From assembly GCA_001917905.1 (NCBI GenBank), contig MNEX01000221.1, positions 1-33,988 on the forward strand: 33,988 nucleotides of DNA, in the 5' to 3' direction. Positions 21,895 through 30,021 of the stretch are shown here, in pieces. This DNA comes from Acidobacteria bacterium 13_1_40CM_65_14 (GTDB lineage Bacteria > Acidobacteriota > Vicinamibacteria > Vicinamibacterales > CAVVIG01). The position numbers and the translations under genes are program-made. Under the pieces are notes generated by a model that did no database searches, was not told the DNA's origin, and saw nothing but the letters and a program-made list of their open reading frames with translations. The first letter of the stretch is position 1. Each line of letters begins with the position of its first letter.

Positions 21895-22749
21895 ATGGTG
21901 TTTTTGCTGACTTTGCTGGCGATGACGTACGTCCATCCCGAACAACTCGTCGAGACCGACTGGGTTGCCGCCCACACCGCTGGCGGCAACGTCGCCAACA
22001 TCCGCATCGTCGACATGCGGCAGAGCGGTTACGGCGAGGGGCACGTGCCTGGGGCCGTGTATCTGTCGCCGATCGCGATTCGCGACGCGAAAAACGCGCC
22101 GACGTTTCTGCCGTCGCCCGCGGCGTTCGCCGACATGATGGCGCGCCTCGGCATCTCCGACGGCACGCGCGTCGTCGTCTACGACGAGCGAGGCGGCATC
22201 TACGCGGCGCGCCTGTGGTGGATTCTCAACTACTTCGGTCACCCGAACGTCGCGCTGATGAACGGCGGGTGGGTCAAGTGGACGGCCGAGCAGCGCCAGA
22301 CCACGAGCGACACGCCGTCGTTCGCCGCCGGGACGTTCACGCCAAAGCCGCAGCCGCGATGGGTCGCGACGGCCGACGATGTCGTGGGCGCGATCAACAA
22401 GCCGGGGATCAGAATCATCGATGCGCGGACGACGGCCGAGATCGAAGGCAAGGATCTGCGGAACATCAAGCGCGGCGGCTTCATCGAGTCGTCGATTCCG
22501 GTCTACTGGGAGGATCTCCTCGACCTGCCGCAGCGGACGTTCAAGTCAGCCGACGAGCTGAAAAAGATCTACGAGGCGCGCGGCATCCTGCCGTCGCACG
22601 AAGTCATTACATACTGCCAGGTCGGCATGCGCGCATCGGTCGATCTCTTCGCGCTGCACCTGATCGGCTACGACAAGCTGCGGAACTACTACGGGGCGTG
22701 GGAAGAGTGGGGCAATCGCGATGATCTCCCCATCGCCACAAAGAAATGA
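21895..22749 (+). CDS. Tandem-rhodanese sulfurtransferase
   Basis: A 284-residue thiosulfate/3-mercaptopyruvate-type sulfurtransferase with two rhodanese domains. The N-terminal domain (residues about 5-125) contains RIVDMRQSGYGEGHVPGAVYL and VVVYDERGG, where Asp97 replaces the catalytic Cys, as normal for the structural half. The C-terminal domain carries ITYCQVGMRAS with Cys241 as the sulfur-accepting residue. It transfers sulfane sulfur to cyanide, thiols or proteins. The ATG at 21895 is listed; the ATG at 21922 (MTYVHPEQLVETDW) matches the usual family start better and may be the true one. It ends 27 bases before the transglutaminase-DUF2126 gene. Confidence 0.93.
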   Translation: MVFLLTLLAMTYVHPEQLVETDWVAAHTAGGNVANIRIVDMRQSGYGEGHVPGAVYLSPIAIRDAKNAPTFLPSPAAFADMMARLGISDGTRVVVYDERGGIYAARLWWILNYFGHPNVALMNGGWVKWTAEQRQTTSDTPSFAAGTFTPKPQPRWVATADDVVGAINKPGIRIIDARTTAEIEGKDLRNIKRGGFIESSIPVYWEDLLDLPQRTFKSADELKKIYEARGILPSHEVITYCQVGMRASVDLFALHLIGYDKLRNYYGAWEEWGNRDDLPIATKK

Positions 22750-22756
22750 GCGCTAG

Positions 22757-22765
22757 TGGTATAAC
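22757..22765 (+). promoter_or_regulatory. Extended -10-like element ahead of the amidoligase locus
   Basis: TGGTATAAC matches an extended -10 (TGnTATAAT with one mismatch) 11 bases ahead of the TTG at 22777, again implying a very short leader. No -35 match is seen. It would give the locus a promoter separate from the rhodanese gene. Confidence 0.35.
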
Positions 22766-22776
22766 TGCAAAATCCC

Positions 22777-25700
22777 TTGAGCATCCACGTCGCGCTTCGC
22801 CACGTGACGCAGTACCGGTACGACAAACCAGTCGAATTGTCGCCGCAGCTCGTTCGCCTGCGTCCGGCGCCGCACTGCCGCACGCCGATCCTGTCCTATT
22901 CGCAGCGCATCGCGCCATCCAGTCACTTTCTCAACTGGCAGCAGGACCCGCAGAGCAACTACGTCGCGCGTCTCACGTTCCCCGAAAAGGTCGAGGAGTT
23001 TCGGGTCGAGGTGGACCTGGTCGTCGAAATGGCCGTCTACAATCCGTTCGACTTCTTCCTCGAGCCGTCCGCCGAACACTTTCCGTTCTGTTACGAAGCG
23101 TCGGAGCTTCGTGATCTGCAGCCGTTTCTGCACGCCAAGCCGCTCACGCCGCGTCTGGCCCACTATCTGAAAGGCGTCGATCGCCGCCGCCGGCGGACCA
23201 TCGATTTCCTGGTCGACGTCAACCGCCAACTGCAGCACGACATCTCGTACGTCATCCGGCTCGACCCCGGAGTGCAGGAAGTGGAGCGAACGCTCGAGCT
23301 CGCATCAGGCTCCTGCCGCGATACCACGTGGCTGCTCGCGCAACTGTTTCGCCACCTCGGACTCGCCTCACGTTTCGTGTCCGGTTATTTGATTCAGTTG
23401 GCCCCGGACGTGAAGGCGCTGGAGGGACCCACAGGTGCCGGCCGCGACTTCACGGACCTCCACGCGTGGTGCGAGGTATACCTGCCGGGCGCCGGCTGGA
23501 TCGGCCTCGATCCGACGTCGGGACTGCTCGCGGGTGAAGGGCACATTCCGCTGGCATGCACGCCCGAGCCGACGAGCGCCGCGCCAGTCTCGGGCGGCGT
23601 TGAGCGGTGCAAGGTCGAGTTCTTCCACGAGATGTCGGTGCAGCGGATCGCCGAATCGCCGCGCGTCACGAAGCCCTACACCGACGCGCAGTGGAAAACG
23701 ATCCTCGCGTGCGGGCGCGCAGTCGACGAGGACTTCGCCGCCGGCGACGTCCGCTTGACGATGGGCGGGGAGCCGACGTTCGTCTCGACGACCGATCGCG
23801 ACGCTGACGAGTGGAACACCGCCGCGCTCGGGCCGACCAAGCGCGCGCGCGCCGCCGATCTGCTGCTTCGGTTGAAGCGGCGTTACGGCGCGAACGGCTT
23901 CGTACACCAGGGACAGGGCAAATGGTACCCGGGCGAACAGCTGCCACGTTGGACACTCGGGTGCTATTGGCGCGCGGACGGTGAACCCGCGTGGATGGAC
24001 GCGAGCCTTTTCGCCGACGACCAGCATCCCGACGGACACGGCGCCGGCGACGCCGAACGCTTCATCACCGCGCTCGCCGCGCAGTTGGACGTGACTGCCG
24101 GCCACATGCAGGCGGGTTACGAAGACGTCTGGTATTACCTCTGGCGCGAACGGAAGCTGCCGGTGAACGTGGATCCCTTCGACGCGCGCCTCGACGACGA
24201 ACTGGAGCGCGACCGCCTGCGCCACGTCTTCACGCAAGGTCTCGACGCCATCGTTGGGTACGCCCTGCCGATTCGGCGGGTGGGCGGACGAGACGGACGC
24301 TGGGCGACGGGACCGTGGTCCCTGCGCGACGCGCGGCTCTATCTGGTTCCCGGCGACTCGCCGATGGGACTCCGGCTGCCGCTCGACTCGCTGCCGTGGT
24401 CTGCGCCTGGCGACCTCCTCACGATCGACGAGCTCGATCCGTTCGCGCCACGCGCGCCGCTTCCTGTGGAAGGTGTCGCGAGGCGGCCGAGCGATCCGCA
24501 GTCCGCCGCAGGCCCGCGGCCCGGGTTTCATGGCGTGCCGGATCCGGCGGTGCAATCACGTGTCGGCTCCGGCGACCGACGCCCGGCCGACGACGTCACC
24601 GGGCATCCCCCATCGCGGGGTGAATCGGCCGCCGGAGTGGTTCGTTCAGCGTTGTGCGTCGAGCCGCGCGGCGGTGTCCTGTACATCTTCATGCCGCCGG
24701 TCCAGGCCATTGAGGACTACCTCGATCTGGTCGCCGCCATCGAAGCGACGTCGCGAGCGCTCGGCATGCGCGTGCTGCTCGAAGGGTATCCGCCACCGAG
24801 CGACCCGCGGCTGGCGCATTTCCTCGTCACCCCGGATCCTGGGGTGATCGAGGTGAACGTGCAGCCGGCCCGCAATTGGAATCAACTCGTCGATCAGACG
24901 ACGGCGCTCTACGAGGACGCCAGGCACGCGGGCCTCGCACCCGAGAAGTTCATGCTCGACGGGCGCCACACGGGGACTGGCGGCGGCAATCACTTCGTCC
25001 TGGGCGGCTCGTCGGCGACCGACAGCCCGTTCCTTCGGCGTCCCGATCTGCTGCGAAGCCTGATCACGTACTGGCACAATCATCCGTCGTTGTCGTACCT
25101 CTTCTCCGGGCTGTTTCTCGGCCCGACGAGCCAGGCGCCGCGAATCGATGAAGGGCGGCACGACAGCCTGTACGAGATCGAGATCGCGTTCTCGCGCTTC
25201 GCGCCGCCGGGCAGCGCGACGCCGCCCTGGTTCGTCGATCGTGCGCTGCGGCACCTGCTGGTCGACGTCACCGGCAACACGCACCGCGCAGAGTTCTGCA
25301 TCGACAAGCTCTACTCGCCGGACCTCTCGTCGGGGCGGCGCGGCCTTCTCGAGTTGCGGGCCTTCGAGATGCCGCCCGATGCCCGGATGAGCGTCGTGCA
25401 GCAGCTGCTGCTCCGCGCCTTGATCGCGCGTTTCTGGCGCGAGCCGTACACCGCAGGCCTGACGCGCTGGGGCACGGAGCTGCACGATCGGTTCATGCTC
25501 CCGTACTTCGTCGCGCTCGACTTCGACGACGTGATCGAGGAGCTGAGACGGGCCGGCTACCAGCTGTCGTCCGAATGGTTCGCGCCCCATCTCGAGTTCA
25601 GATTTCCGCTGGCCGGCGAGCTGTCGGCACGCGCGATTCACCTGACGCTGCGGCAAGCACTCGAGCCGTGGCACGTGCTGGGTGAAGAAGGATCCGCGGG

Positions 25701-26139
25701 CGGCACGACGCGGTTCGTCGATTCATCCCTGGAGCGGTTGCAGCTGCTCGTCACAGGGCTGACGGGCGATCGCTTCGTGATCACGTGCAACGGCCGGCCG
25801 CTCCCGTTGCAGCCGACGGGGCGCAACGGCGAGTTCGTCGCCGGCGTCCGCTACCGCGCCTGGCATCCGCCGTCGGCGCTTCACCCGACGATTCCGGTGC
25901 ACACGCCGCTCACGTTCGACATCGTCGACAACTGGATGGAGCAGTCGGTCGCGGGCTGCCAGTATCACGTGATGCACCCCGGCGGACGCAACTATGATCA
26001 GTTCCCGGTGAACAGCTACGAGGCCGAGAGCCGCCGGCTCGCCAGGTTCACGCGTCTCGCCCACACGCCGGGGCGCGTCCGCGCCGGCCGTCCGGAGCGG
26101 AGCCTGGAGTTTCCCTACACGCTGGACCTGCGAACGTAG
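22777..26139 (+). CDS. Transglutaminase-like and DUF2126 predicted amidoligase fusion
   Basis: A 1,120-residue cytoplasmic two-part protein. Residues 1-290 are a bacterial transglutaminase: an N-domain (HVALRHVTQYRYDKPVELS), then the triad Cys180 (SGSCRDTTWLL), His229 (DLHAWCEVYL) and Asp245 (GLDPTSG). Residues about 310-1115 are DUF2126, predicted from comparative genomics to be a glutamine-synthetase/GCS-fold COOH-NH2 ligase. Its acidic and His motifs are visible: LTMGGEPTFVSTTD, IEVNVQPARNWNQLVDQ, HTGTGGGNHFVLGG, LLELRAFEMPPDAR. A Pro/Arg-rich linker at about residues 562-628 splits DUF2126 between its two halves. Start is TTG at 22777, four residues before the conserved strand. The TAG stop lies in the first three bases of a palindromic element. 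It is first in the plus-strand locus with ATP-grasp, alpha-E and further transglutaminases. The joined activities suggest making and cutting one type of amide bond; the substrate is unknown. Confidence 0.9.
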   Translation: MSIHVALRHVTQYRYDKPVELSPQLVRLRPAPHCRTPILSYSQRIAPSSHFLNWQQDPQSNYVARLTFPEKVEEFRVEVDLVVEMAVYNPFDFFLEPSAEHFPFCYEASELRDLQPFLHAKPLTPRLAHYLKGVDRRRRRTIDFLVDVNRQLQHDISYVIRLDPGVQEVERTLELASGSCRDTTWLLAQLFRHLGLASRFVSGYLIQLAPDVKALEGPTGAGRDFTDLHAWCEVYLPGAGWIGLDPTSGLLAGEGHIPLACTPEPTSAAPVSGGVERCKVEFFHEMSVQRIAESPRVTKPYTDAQWKTILACGRAVDEDFAAGDVRLTMGGEPTFVSTTDRDADEWNTAALGPTKRARAADLLLRLKRRYGANGFVHQGQGKWYPGEQLPRWTLGCYWRADGEPAWMDASLFADDQHPDGHGAGDAERFITALAAQLDVTAGHMQAGYEDVWYYLWRERKLPVNVDPFDARLDDELERDRLRHVFTQGLDAIVGYALPIRRVGGRDGRWATGPWSLRDARLYLVPGDSPMGLRLPLDSLPWSAPGDLLTIDELDPFAPRAPLPVEGVARRPSDPQSAAGPRPGFHGVPDPAVQSRVGSGDRRPADDVTGHPPSRGESAAGVVRSALCVEPRGGVLYIFMPPVQAIEDYLDLVAAIEATSRALGMRVLLEGYPPPSDPRLAHFLVTPDPGVIEVNVQPARNWNQLVDQTTALYEDARHAGLAPEKFMLDGRHTGTGGGNHFVLGGSSATDSPFLRRPDLLRSLITYWHNHPSLSYLFSGLFLGPTSQAPRIDEGRHDSLYEIEIAFSRFAPPGSATPPWFVDRALRHLLVDVTGNTHRAEFCIDKLYSPDLSSGRRGLLELRAFEMPPDARMSVVQQLLLRALIARFWREPYTAGLTRWGTELHDRFMLPYFVALDFDDVIEELRRAGYQLSSEWFAPHLEFRFPLAGELSARAIHLTLRQALEPWHVLGEEGSAGGTTRFVDSSLERLQLLVTGLTGDRFVITCNGRPLPLQPTGRNGEFVAGVRYRAWHPPSALHPTIPVHTPLTFDIVDNWMEQSVAGCQYHVMHPGGRNYDQFPVNSYEAESRRLARFTRLAHTPGRVRAGRPERSLEFPYTLDLRT

Positions 26140-26300
26140 TGTCCCATCCCCATGGTTCGTGACATAACTCCCGGGCGGGGCATCCCGGCTGACTGCGTTG
26201 CTCCTCCCTCGAGTATTCCCGATACTCTCGGTCGTCGCGCCTTGTCACCCGGGCGCCGCGCTCCGGGATTTATGCCACGATCCATGGGGAAGGGACACTA
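26137..26300. mobile_element. 164-bp MITE-like long palindrome between two operon genes
   Basis: The left end TAGTGTCCCATCCCCATGG and the reverse complement of the right end, TAGTGTCCCTTCCCCATGG, match almost perfectly, and the match continues for about 37 bases. Inside, partial complementarity persists to a central GAGTAT-TCCCG-ATACTC hairpin, so the whole unit folds back on itself. Its first three bases are the TAG stop of the DUF2126 gene; its right arm carries the ribosome site of the next gene. There is no coding capacity; it resembles a non-autonomous element with TA at both ends. Confidence 0.8.
26286..26295 (+). promoter_or_regulatory. Ribosome-binding site supplied by the palindromic element
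   Basis: GGGGAAGGGA ends eight bases before the GTG at 26303 and supports that start over the earlier in-frame codon at 26198, which would translate the element itself. Confidence 0.55.
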
Positions 26301-26302
26301 GC

Positions 26303-28780
26303 GTGACAGAGCTTCCGCTGTCGCCGGACTACGTCGTGCCCGACGGGCACTTCGACGAGGTGCGGGCCGACGACGGCGCGTTGCGCCAGCCGTGGGCGGA
26401 ATTCGCCGCCGCGACGGAGCTGCGCGCGGAGTACCTGTCCGAGGCGCAGAAGCGCGTCGCCCGTCAAATCGACGAGAACGGCGTCACCTACAACGTCTAC
26501 GCGACCGCCGACGGGTGGCAGCGTCCGTGGAGCCTCGACGTCCTCCCGCTGATCGTGAAGGCGCAGGAGTGGGAGCGGCTCGGGCGCGGCCTGCGGCAGC
26601 GCGCGCGGCTGCTGAACGCCGTCGCGACCGACCTGTACGGCCCGCAGACCCTGCTGCGCGACGGGCTGGTGCCGCCGGCGCTGGTCTTCCGGCATCCTGG
26701 CTTCCTGCGCGCCTGCCACGGCGCTCGTCCCGCCGACGGCGTCTTTCTGCATCTCGTCGCGTTCGACCTCGCGCGCGGCGCCGACGGGGAATGGCGGGTC
26801 GTCGGTACGCGCACGCAGGCGCCGTCCGGTGTCGGCTACGCGCTGGAGAACCGCGCGATCATGTCGCGCGTCCTGCCCGACGCGTTTCACGCGTTGCGCG
26901 TCCACGCGCTGTCGTCCTTCTTCCGCGAGCTGCGGCAGATGCTGTTTGCCGGCGCGCCTTTGAATGGCGGGGCGCCGCACGTCGTGGTGCTCACGCCCGG
27001 ACCGTACAACGAGACCTACTTCGAGCACGCGTACCTCGCCCGGCAGCTCGGCTTTCCGCTCGTCGAAGGCGGCGACCTGACGGTGCGCGATGATCGCGTG
27101 TACCTCAAGACCGTCTCCGGTCTCCGGAACGTCCACGCGGTCCTTCGCCGTCTCGACGACGACTACTGCGATCCGCTCGAGATGCGATCTGATTCGACGC
27201 TGGGGATTCCCGGCCTCGTGCAGGCGTGGCGCGCGGGGCACGTGCTGGTCGCCAACGCGTTCGGCATGAGCGTCCTCGAATCACCGGCGCTGCTCGCGTT
27301 CCTGCCGCCGATCTGCGAGCGGCTGTTTGGCGAGACGCTCGAGACGCCGGCCATCGCCACCTGGTGGTGCGGTGAGACCGCCGCGCTCGACGACGCCCGC
27401 CGCCGTCTCGCGGAAGGGGTGATCAAGCCGGCGTTCGTCGACGCGTCGATGGAGCCGGTGTTCGTCTCCGACCTCGACGCCAACGCGCGACGCGAATGGG
27501 CGGAGCGGCTTGGCACCACGCCCGACGCGTACGTCGTGGAGGAGTTCCTGCCGCTGTCGCACGCGCCCGTCTGGCACAACGGGCGCCTCGAGAGCCGCGC
27601 GCTGATGCTGCGCGTCTTTCTGCTCGCCGACGGCCGCGGCGACTACCGGGTGATGCCGGGCGGGTTGTCGCGAATCGCCGGCGAAGATCGCCACGTCGTG
27701 TCGGGGCAGCGCGGCGGCAGCAGCAAGGACACGTGGGTGCTCTCTGACGTGCCGGTGGCGCCGCTCGCGCCGATCGAGCGCCGCGCGCGGCCGCGTGAGA
27801 CACGCCGCGAGCCCCCGACGTCGAGCCGTGCGGCGGAGCACCTGTTCTGGCTGGGGCGATACGCGGAGCGGAGCGAGAACGGCGCGAGGCTGCTCCGCTC
27901 GGTGCTGGGCCGGCTGACGGACGCCGACGGCGTCCCGGCTGGGCTCCATCCTGCGTTTCTCCGCGCATGCGCGCGTCAGAATCTGCTCGAGCAGCCGCCG
28001 CCCGATAGCACTGCCTCCGCGATCGTGCACGACCTGACTGCCGGACTGGTCGATCGCCAGGGCCGCCGCAGCCTCGGGTACAACGTCGAGCAGACGGTGC
28101 GTGTCGCCACCGCGGTGCGCGACCGGCTGTCGACCGACAACTGGCGCGTCCTCAACCGCTTGCTCCAGCTGTTCACGCGGGAATCGCACGTGCTCGATCT
28201 CGACGACGCGCTCGAGTTGATCGACGACGCGCTGTTCTCCCTCGTCGCGGTCGGCGGGCTTGAAATGGCCCACATGACCCGCGACGACGGCTGGCGGTTT
28301 CTCAGCCTGGGGCGTCACCTCGAGCGGCTGCACTTCGTCTCCAGCACGCTCGGCGACGTCGCGCCGGAGCAGGCGTCAGCCGGATCGGGCCTGCTCGAAT
28401 GGCTGCTCGAGCTGTCGGACAGCTTGCTGACCTACCGCGTCCGCCACAGGCAGCACCCGGAATGGGAGTCGGTCGTCGACTTGATGCTCGTCGACGAGCG
28501 CAACCCGCGATCGGCCAGGTTCCAGCTGGCGAAGCTCGCCAAGCACGTCCGCCTGCTGCCGGATGCAAGCCTGATCGACGTGCTGGCGGAAGTGGAGCAG
28601 CTGCTGCACGACTGCCACTCCGACGTCGACGCCAACCAGGGCGAGTTGTTCGGTGGCGAGCGGCGGCTCGAGACGCTGCTGACGGGGTGTCAGCACGTCT
28701 CCATGCGCCTCGGCTCCGCGCTCTCGCTCCGCTACTTCAGCCACGTGGATGACGTGCCGCGCTCGACGGTCGGCGCATGA
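26303..28780 (+). CDS. Circularly permuted ATP-grasp and alpha-E fusion
   Basis: An 825-residue fusion. Residues 1-490 are a type 2 circularly permuted ATP-grasp (DUF404/DUF407): GVTYNVYATADGWQRPWSLD, VVVLTPGPYNETYFEHAYLA, RRLDDDYCDPLEMRSDSTLG, PGLVQAWRAGHVLVANAFG, VMPGGLSRIA and QRGGSSKDTWVLSD. Residues about 506-825 are an alpha-E domain (DUF403): AAEHLFWLGRYAERSENGARL, then all-helical text ending in RLETLLTGCQHVSMRLG. ATP-grasp enzymes join a carboxylate to an amine using ATP; alpha-E is a helical partner of unknown action. Compared with the separate ATP-grasp at the right edge, the segment EDNLRCPSG reads GTRTQAPSG and the Gly-rich [11 protein letters not shown] reads KPAFVDASMEP, so its nucleotide site may be altered. 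It overlaps the next transglutaminase by four bases (ATGA). Confidence 0.9.
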   Translation: MTELPLSPDYVVPDGHFDEVRADDGALRQPWAEFAAATELRAEYLSEAQKRVARQIDENGVTYNVYATADGWQRPWSLDVLPLIVKAQEWERLGRGLRQRARLLNAVATDLYGPQTLLRDGLVPPALVFRHPGFLRACHGARPADGVFLHLVAFDLARGADGEWRVVGTRTQAPSGVGYALENRAIMSRVLPDAFHALRVHALSSFFRELRQMLFAGAPLNGGAPHVVVLTPGPYNETYFEHAYLARQLGFPLVEGGDLTVRDDRVYLKTVSGLRNVHAVLRRLDDDYCDPLEMRSDSTLGIPGLVQAWRAGHVLVANAFGMSVLESPALLAFLPPICERLFGETLETPAIATWWCGETAALDDARRRLAEGVIKPAFVDASMEPVFVSDLDANARREWAERLGTTPDAYVVEEFLPLSHAPVWHNGRLESRALMLRVFLLADGRGDYRVMPGGLSRIAGEDRHVVSGQRGGSSKDTWVLSDVPVAPLAPIERRARPRETRREPPTSSRAAEHLFWLGRYAERSENGARLLRSVLGRLTDADGVPAGLHPAFLRACARQNLLEQPPPDSTASAIVHDLTAGLVDRQGRRSLGYNVEQTVRVATAVRDRLSTDNWRVLNRLLQLFTRESHVLDLDDALELIDDALFSLVAVGGLEMAHMTRDDGWRFLSLGRHLERLHFVSSTLGDVAPEQASAGSGLLEWLLELSDSLLTYRVRHRQHPEWESVVDLMLVDERNPRSARFQLAKLAKHVRLLPDASLIDVLAEVEQLLHDCHSDVDANQGELFGGERRLETLLTGCQHVSMRLGSALSLRYFSHVDDVPRSTVGA

Positions 28781-29712
28781 GCGACGGCCTGTATCGCATC
28801 GAGCACGAGACGCGCTACGTCCACTCGGGCGGCGTGTCGACATCGCAGCACGTGGCGTACCTGACGCCCCGCACGCTGCCGCGTCAGTGCGTGCGGCGGC
28901 ACGAGCTCGTGATCGAGCCGGCGCCAGCCAGCCGTGTGCAGCGGATCGACTATTTCGGCAACGCCGTCGACCAGTTTACGATTCTGACGCCGTACGACGA
29001 GTTGCGCGTGGTGGGACGAAGCGTCGTGGAGGTGATCGCGACCGAGTCGCCGATCGCTCTCGACGCCGGCGCGCCGTGGGAAGCGGTCCGCGACGAGCTC
29101 TTTTACCAGCGGGGCGCGCCGTATGCAGACGCCTCAGAGTTCAGCTATCCGTCGCCGTACGCCGTCACGGCCCCGGAGCTGGCCGCGTTCGCGCGCGACT
29201 CGTTCGCCGCGCAGCGGCCGTTGGTCGCGGCTGCAGTCCACTTGATGCACCGGATTCACGAAGAGTTCACCTTCGATCCCGGATCGACGACGATCGCGAC
29301 GCCGGTGACGCGCGTGCTCGCCGATCGCCGCGGCGTCTGTCAGGACTTCGCGCACCTGCAGATCGGCTGCCTTCGGTCGCTCGGGCTCGCCGCGCGGTAC
29401 GTCAGTGGGTATCTCTTGACCGAACCGCCGCCGGGACAGCCGCGGCTCGTCGGCGCCGACGCGTCTCACGCCTGGCTCTCCGTCTGGTGTCCACCGCTAG
29501 GCTGGGTGGATCTCGATCCCACCAACGACGTGCTGCCATCCCAGCGCCATGTGACGCTCGCCTGGGGCCGCGACTACGGCGACGTCAGCCCGCTGCGTGG
29601 CGTCGTGCTCGGCGGTCGTGACCACACGCTTCACGTCGGCGTCAGCGTGGCGCCGGCGGCGGAGGACGACGCGCCGCCGGCAGAGGCTGGCTCTATCCCT
29701 CCGCTGGACTAA
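28777..29712 (+). CDS. Transglutaminase-like protein A (complete triad)
   Basis: A 311-residue cytoplasmic transglutaminase/papain-fold protein. An N-terminal bacterial transglutaminase domain (LYRIEHETRYVHSGGVSTSQ, then LTPRTLPRQC) precedes the core with Cys188 (RRGVCQDFAHLQI), His231 (ADASHAWLSVWC) and Asp247 (WVDLDPTND). Microbial members can be peptidases as well as acyl-transferases, so either cutting or swapping Gln-type amides is possible. Its ATG overlaps the stop of the ATP-grasp/alpha-E fusion by four bases, so these are translationally coupled and probably physically linked partners. The C-terminal 20 residues are acidic and probably disordered. Confidence 0.93.
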   Translation: MSDGLYRIEHETRYVHSGGVSTSQHVAYLTPRTLPRQCVRRHELVIEPAPASRVQRIDYFGNAVDQFTILTPYDELRVVGRSVVEVIATESPIALDAGAPWEAVRDELFYQRGAPYADASEFSYPSPYAVTAPELAAFARDSFAAQRPLVAAAVHLMHRIHEEFTFDPGSTTIATPVTRVLADRRGVCQDFAHLQIGCLRSLGLAARYVSGYLLTEPPPGQPRLVGADASHAWLSVWCPPLGWVDLDPTNDVLPSQRHVTLAWGRDYGDVSPLRGVVLGGRDHTLHVGVSVAPAAEDDAPPAEAGSIPPLD

Positions 29713-30021
29713 CGTGGTGCCTCTCATCGGTTCGGACGATTGTCGTTGCGGTGGCCTCACAACAAGCGCATGCTCTAGTAGCGTGTCTCTTCCGAATTAC
29801 TATCGGGCCGCTCCGCTCGCACCCCACCGCGCAAGCGTGCGCGGCGGGGACCCCGCGTTGTCGCGGCCCGAAAATCGCGGTCGAAGGCTGGTTGTGGCTA
29901 GTACTCCTTCAGTTGATACGGTCCACTAGAGGACGAGTCCGCTTTACTGAGTCCTGATTCTCCCGCAATTCGCACATCGCGGTCAGCCCTCATCGACCGG
30001 CCTCCAGCATCGAAAGAAACT
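29713..30021. other. 309-base gap with nested GC hairpin inside the transglutaminase locus
   Basis: No gene is seen. At 29803-29871 there is a nested palindrome: outer arms TCGGGCCGC and GCGGCCCGA, inner arms CCCCACCGCGC and GCGCGGCGGGG (one mismatch). It is not followed by a clear T-run on the plus strand. Base composition outside the hairpin is lower in GC than the flanking genes, as for a regulatory spacer. It may divide the locus into two transcripts. Confidence 0.6.
29803..29871. repeat. Nested GC-rich palindrome
   Basis: Outer 9-base perfect arms and inner 11-base arms with one mismatch, loop AAGCGT. Its form suggests another dispersed palindromic family, although only one copy is in the window; a terminator role is possible. 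Confidence 0.6.

Noticed and set aside
26198-26302. Earlier start for the ATP-grasp/alpha-E fusion
   Set aside because: Those 35 codons lie inside the palindromic element; the GTG at 26303 has its own ribosome site and fits the family start.
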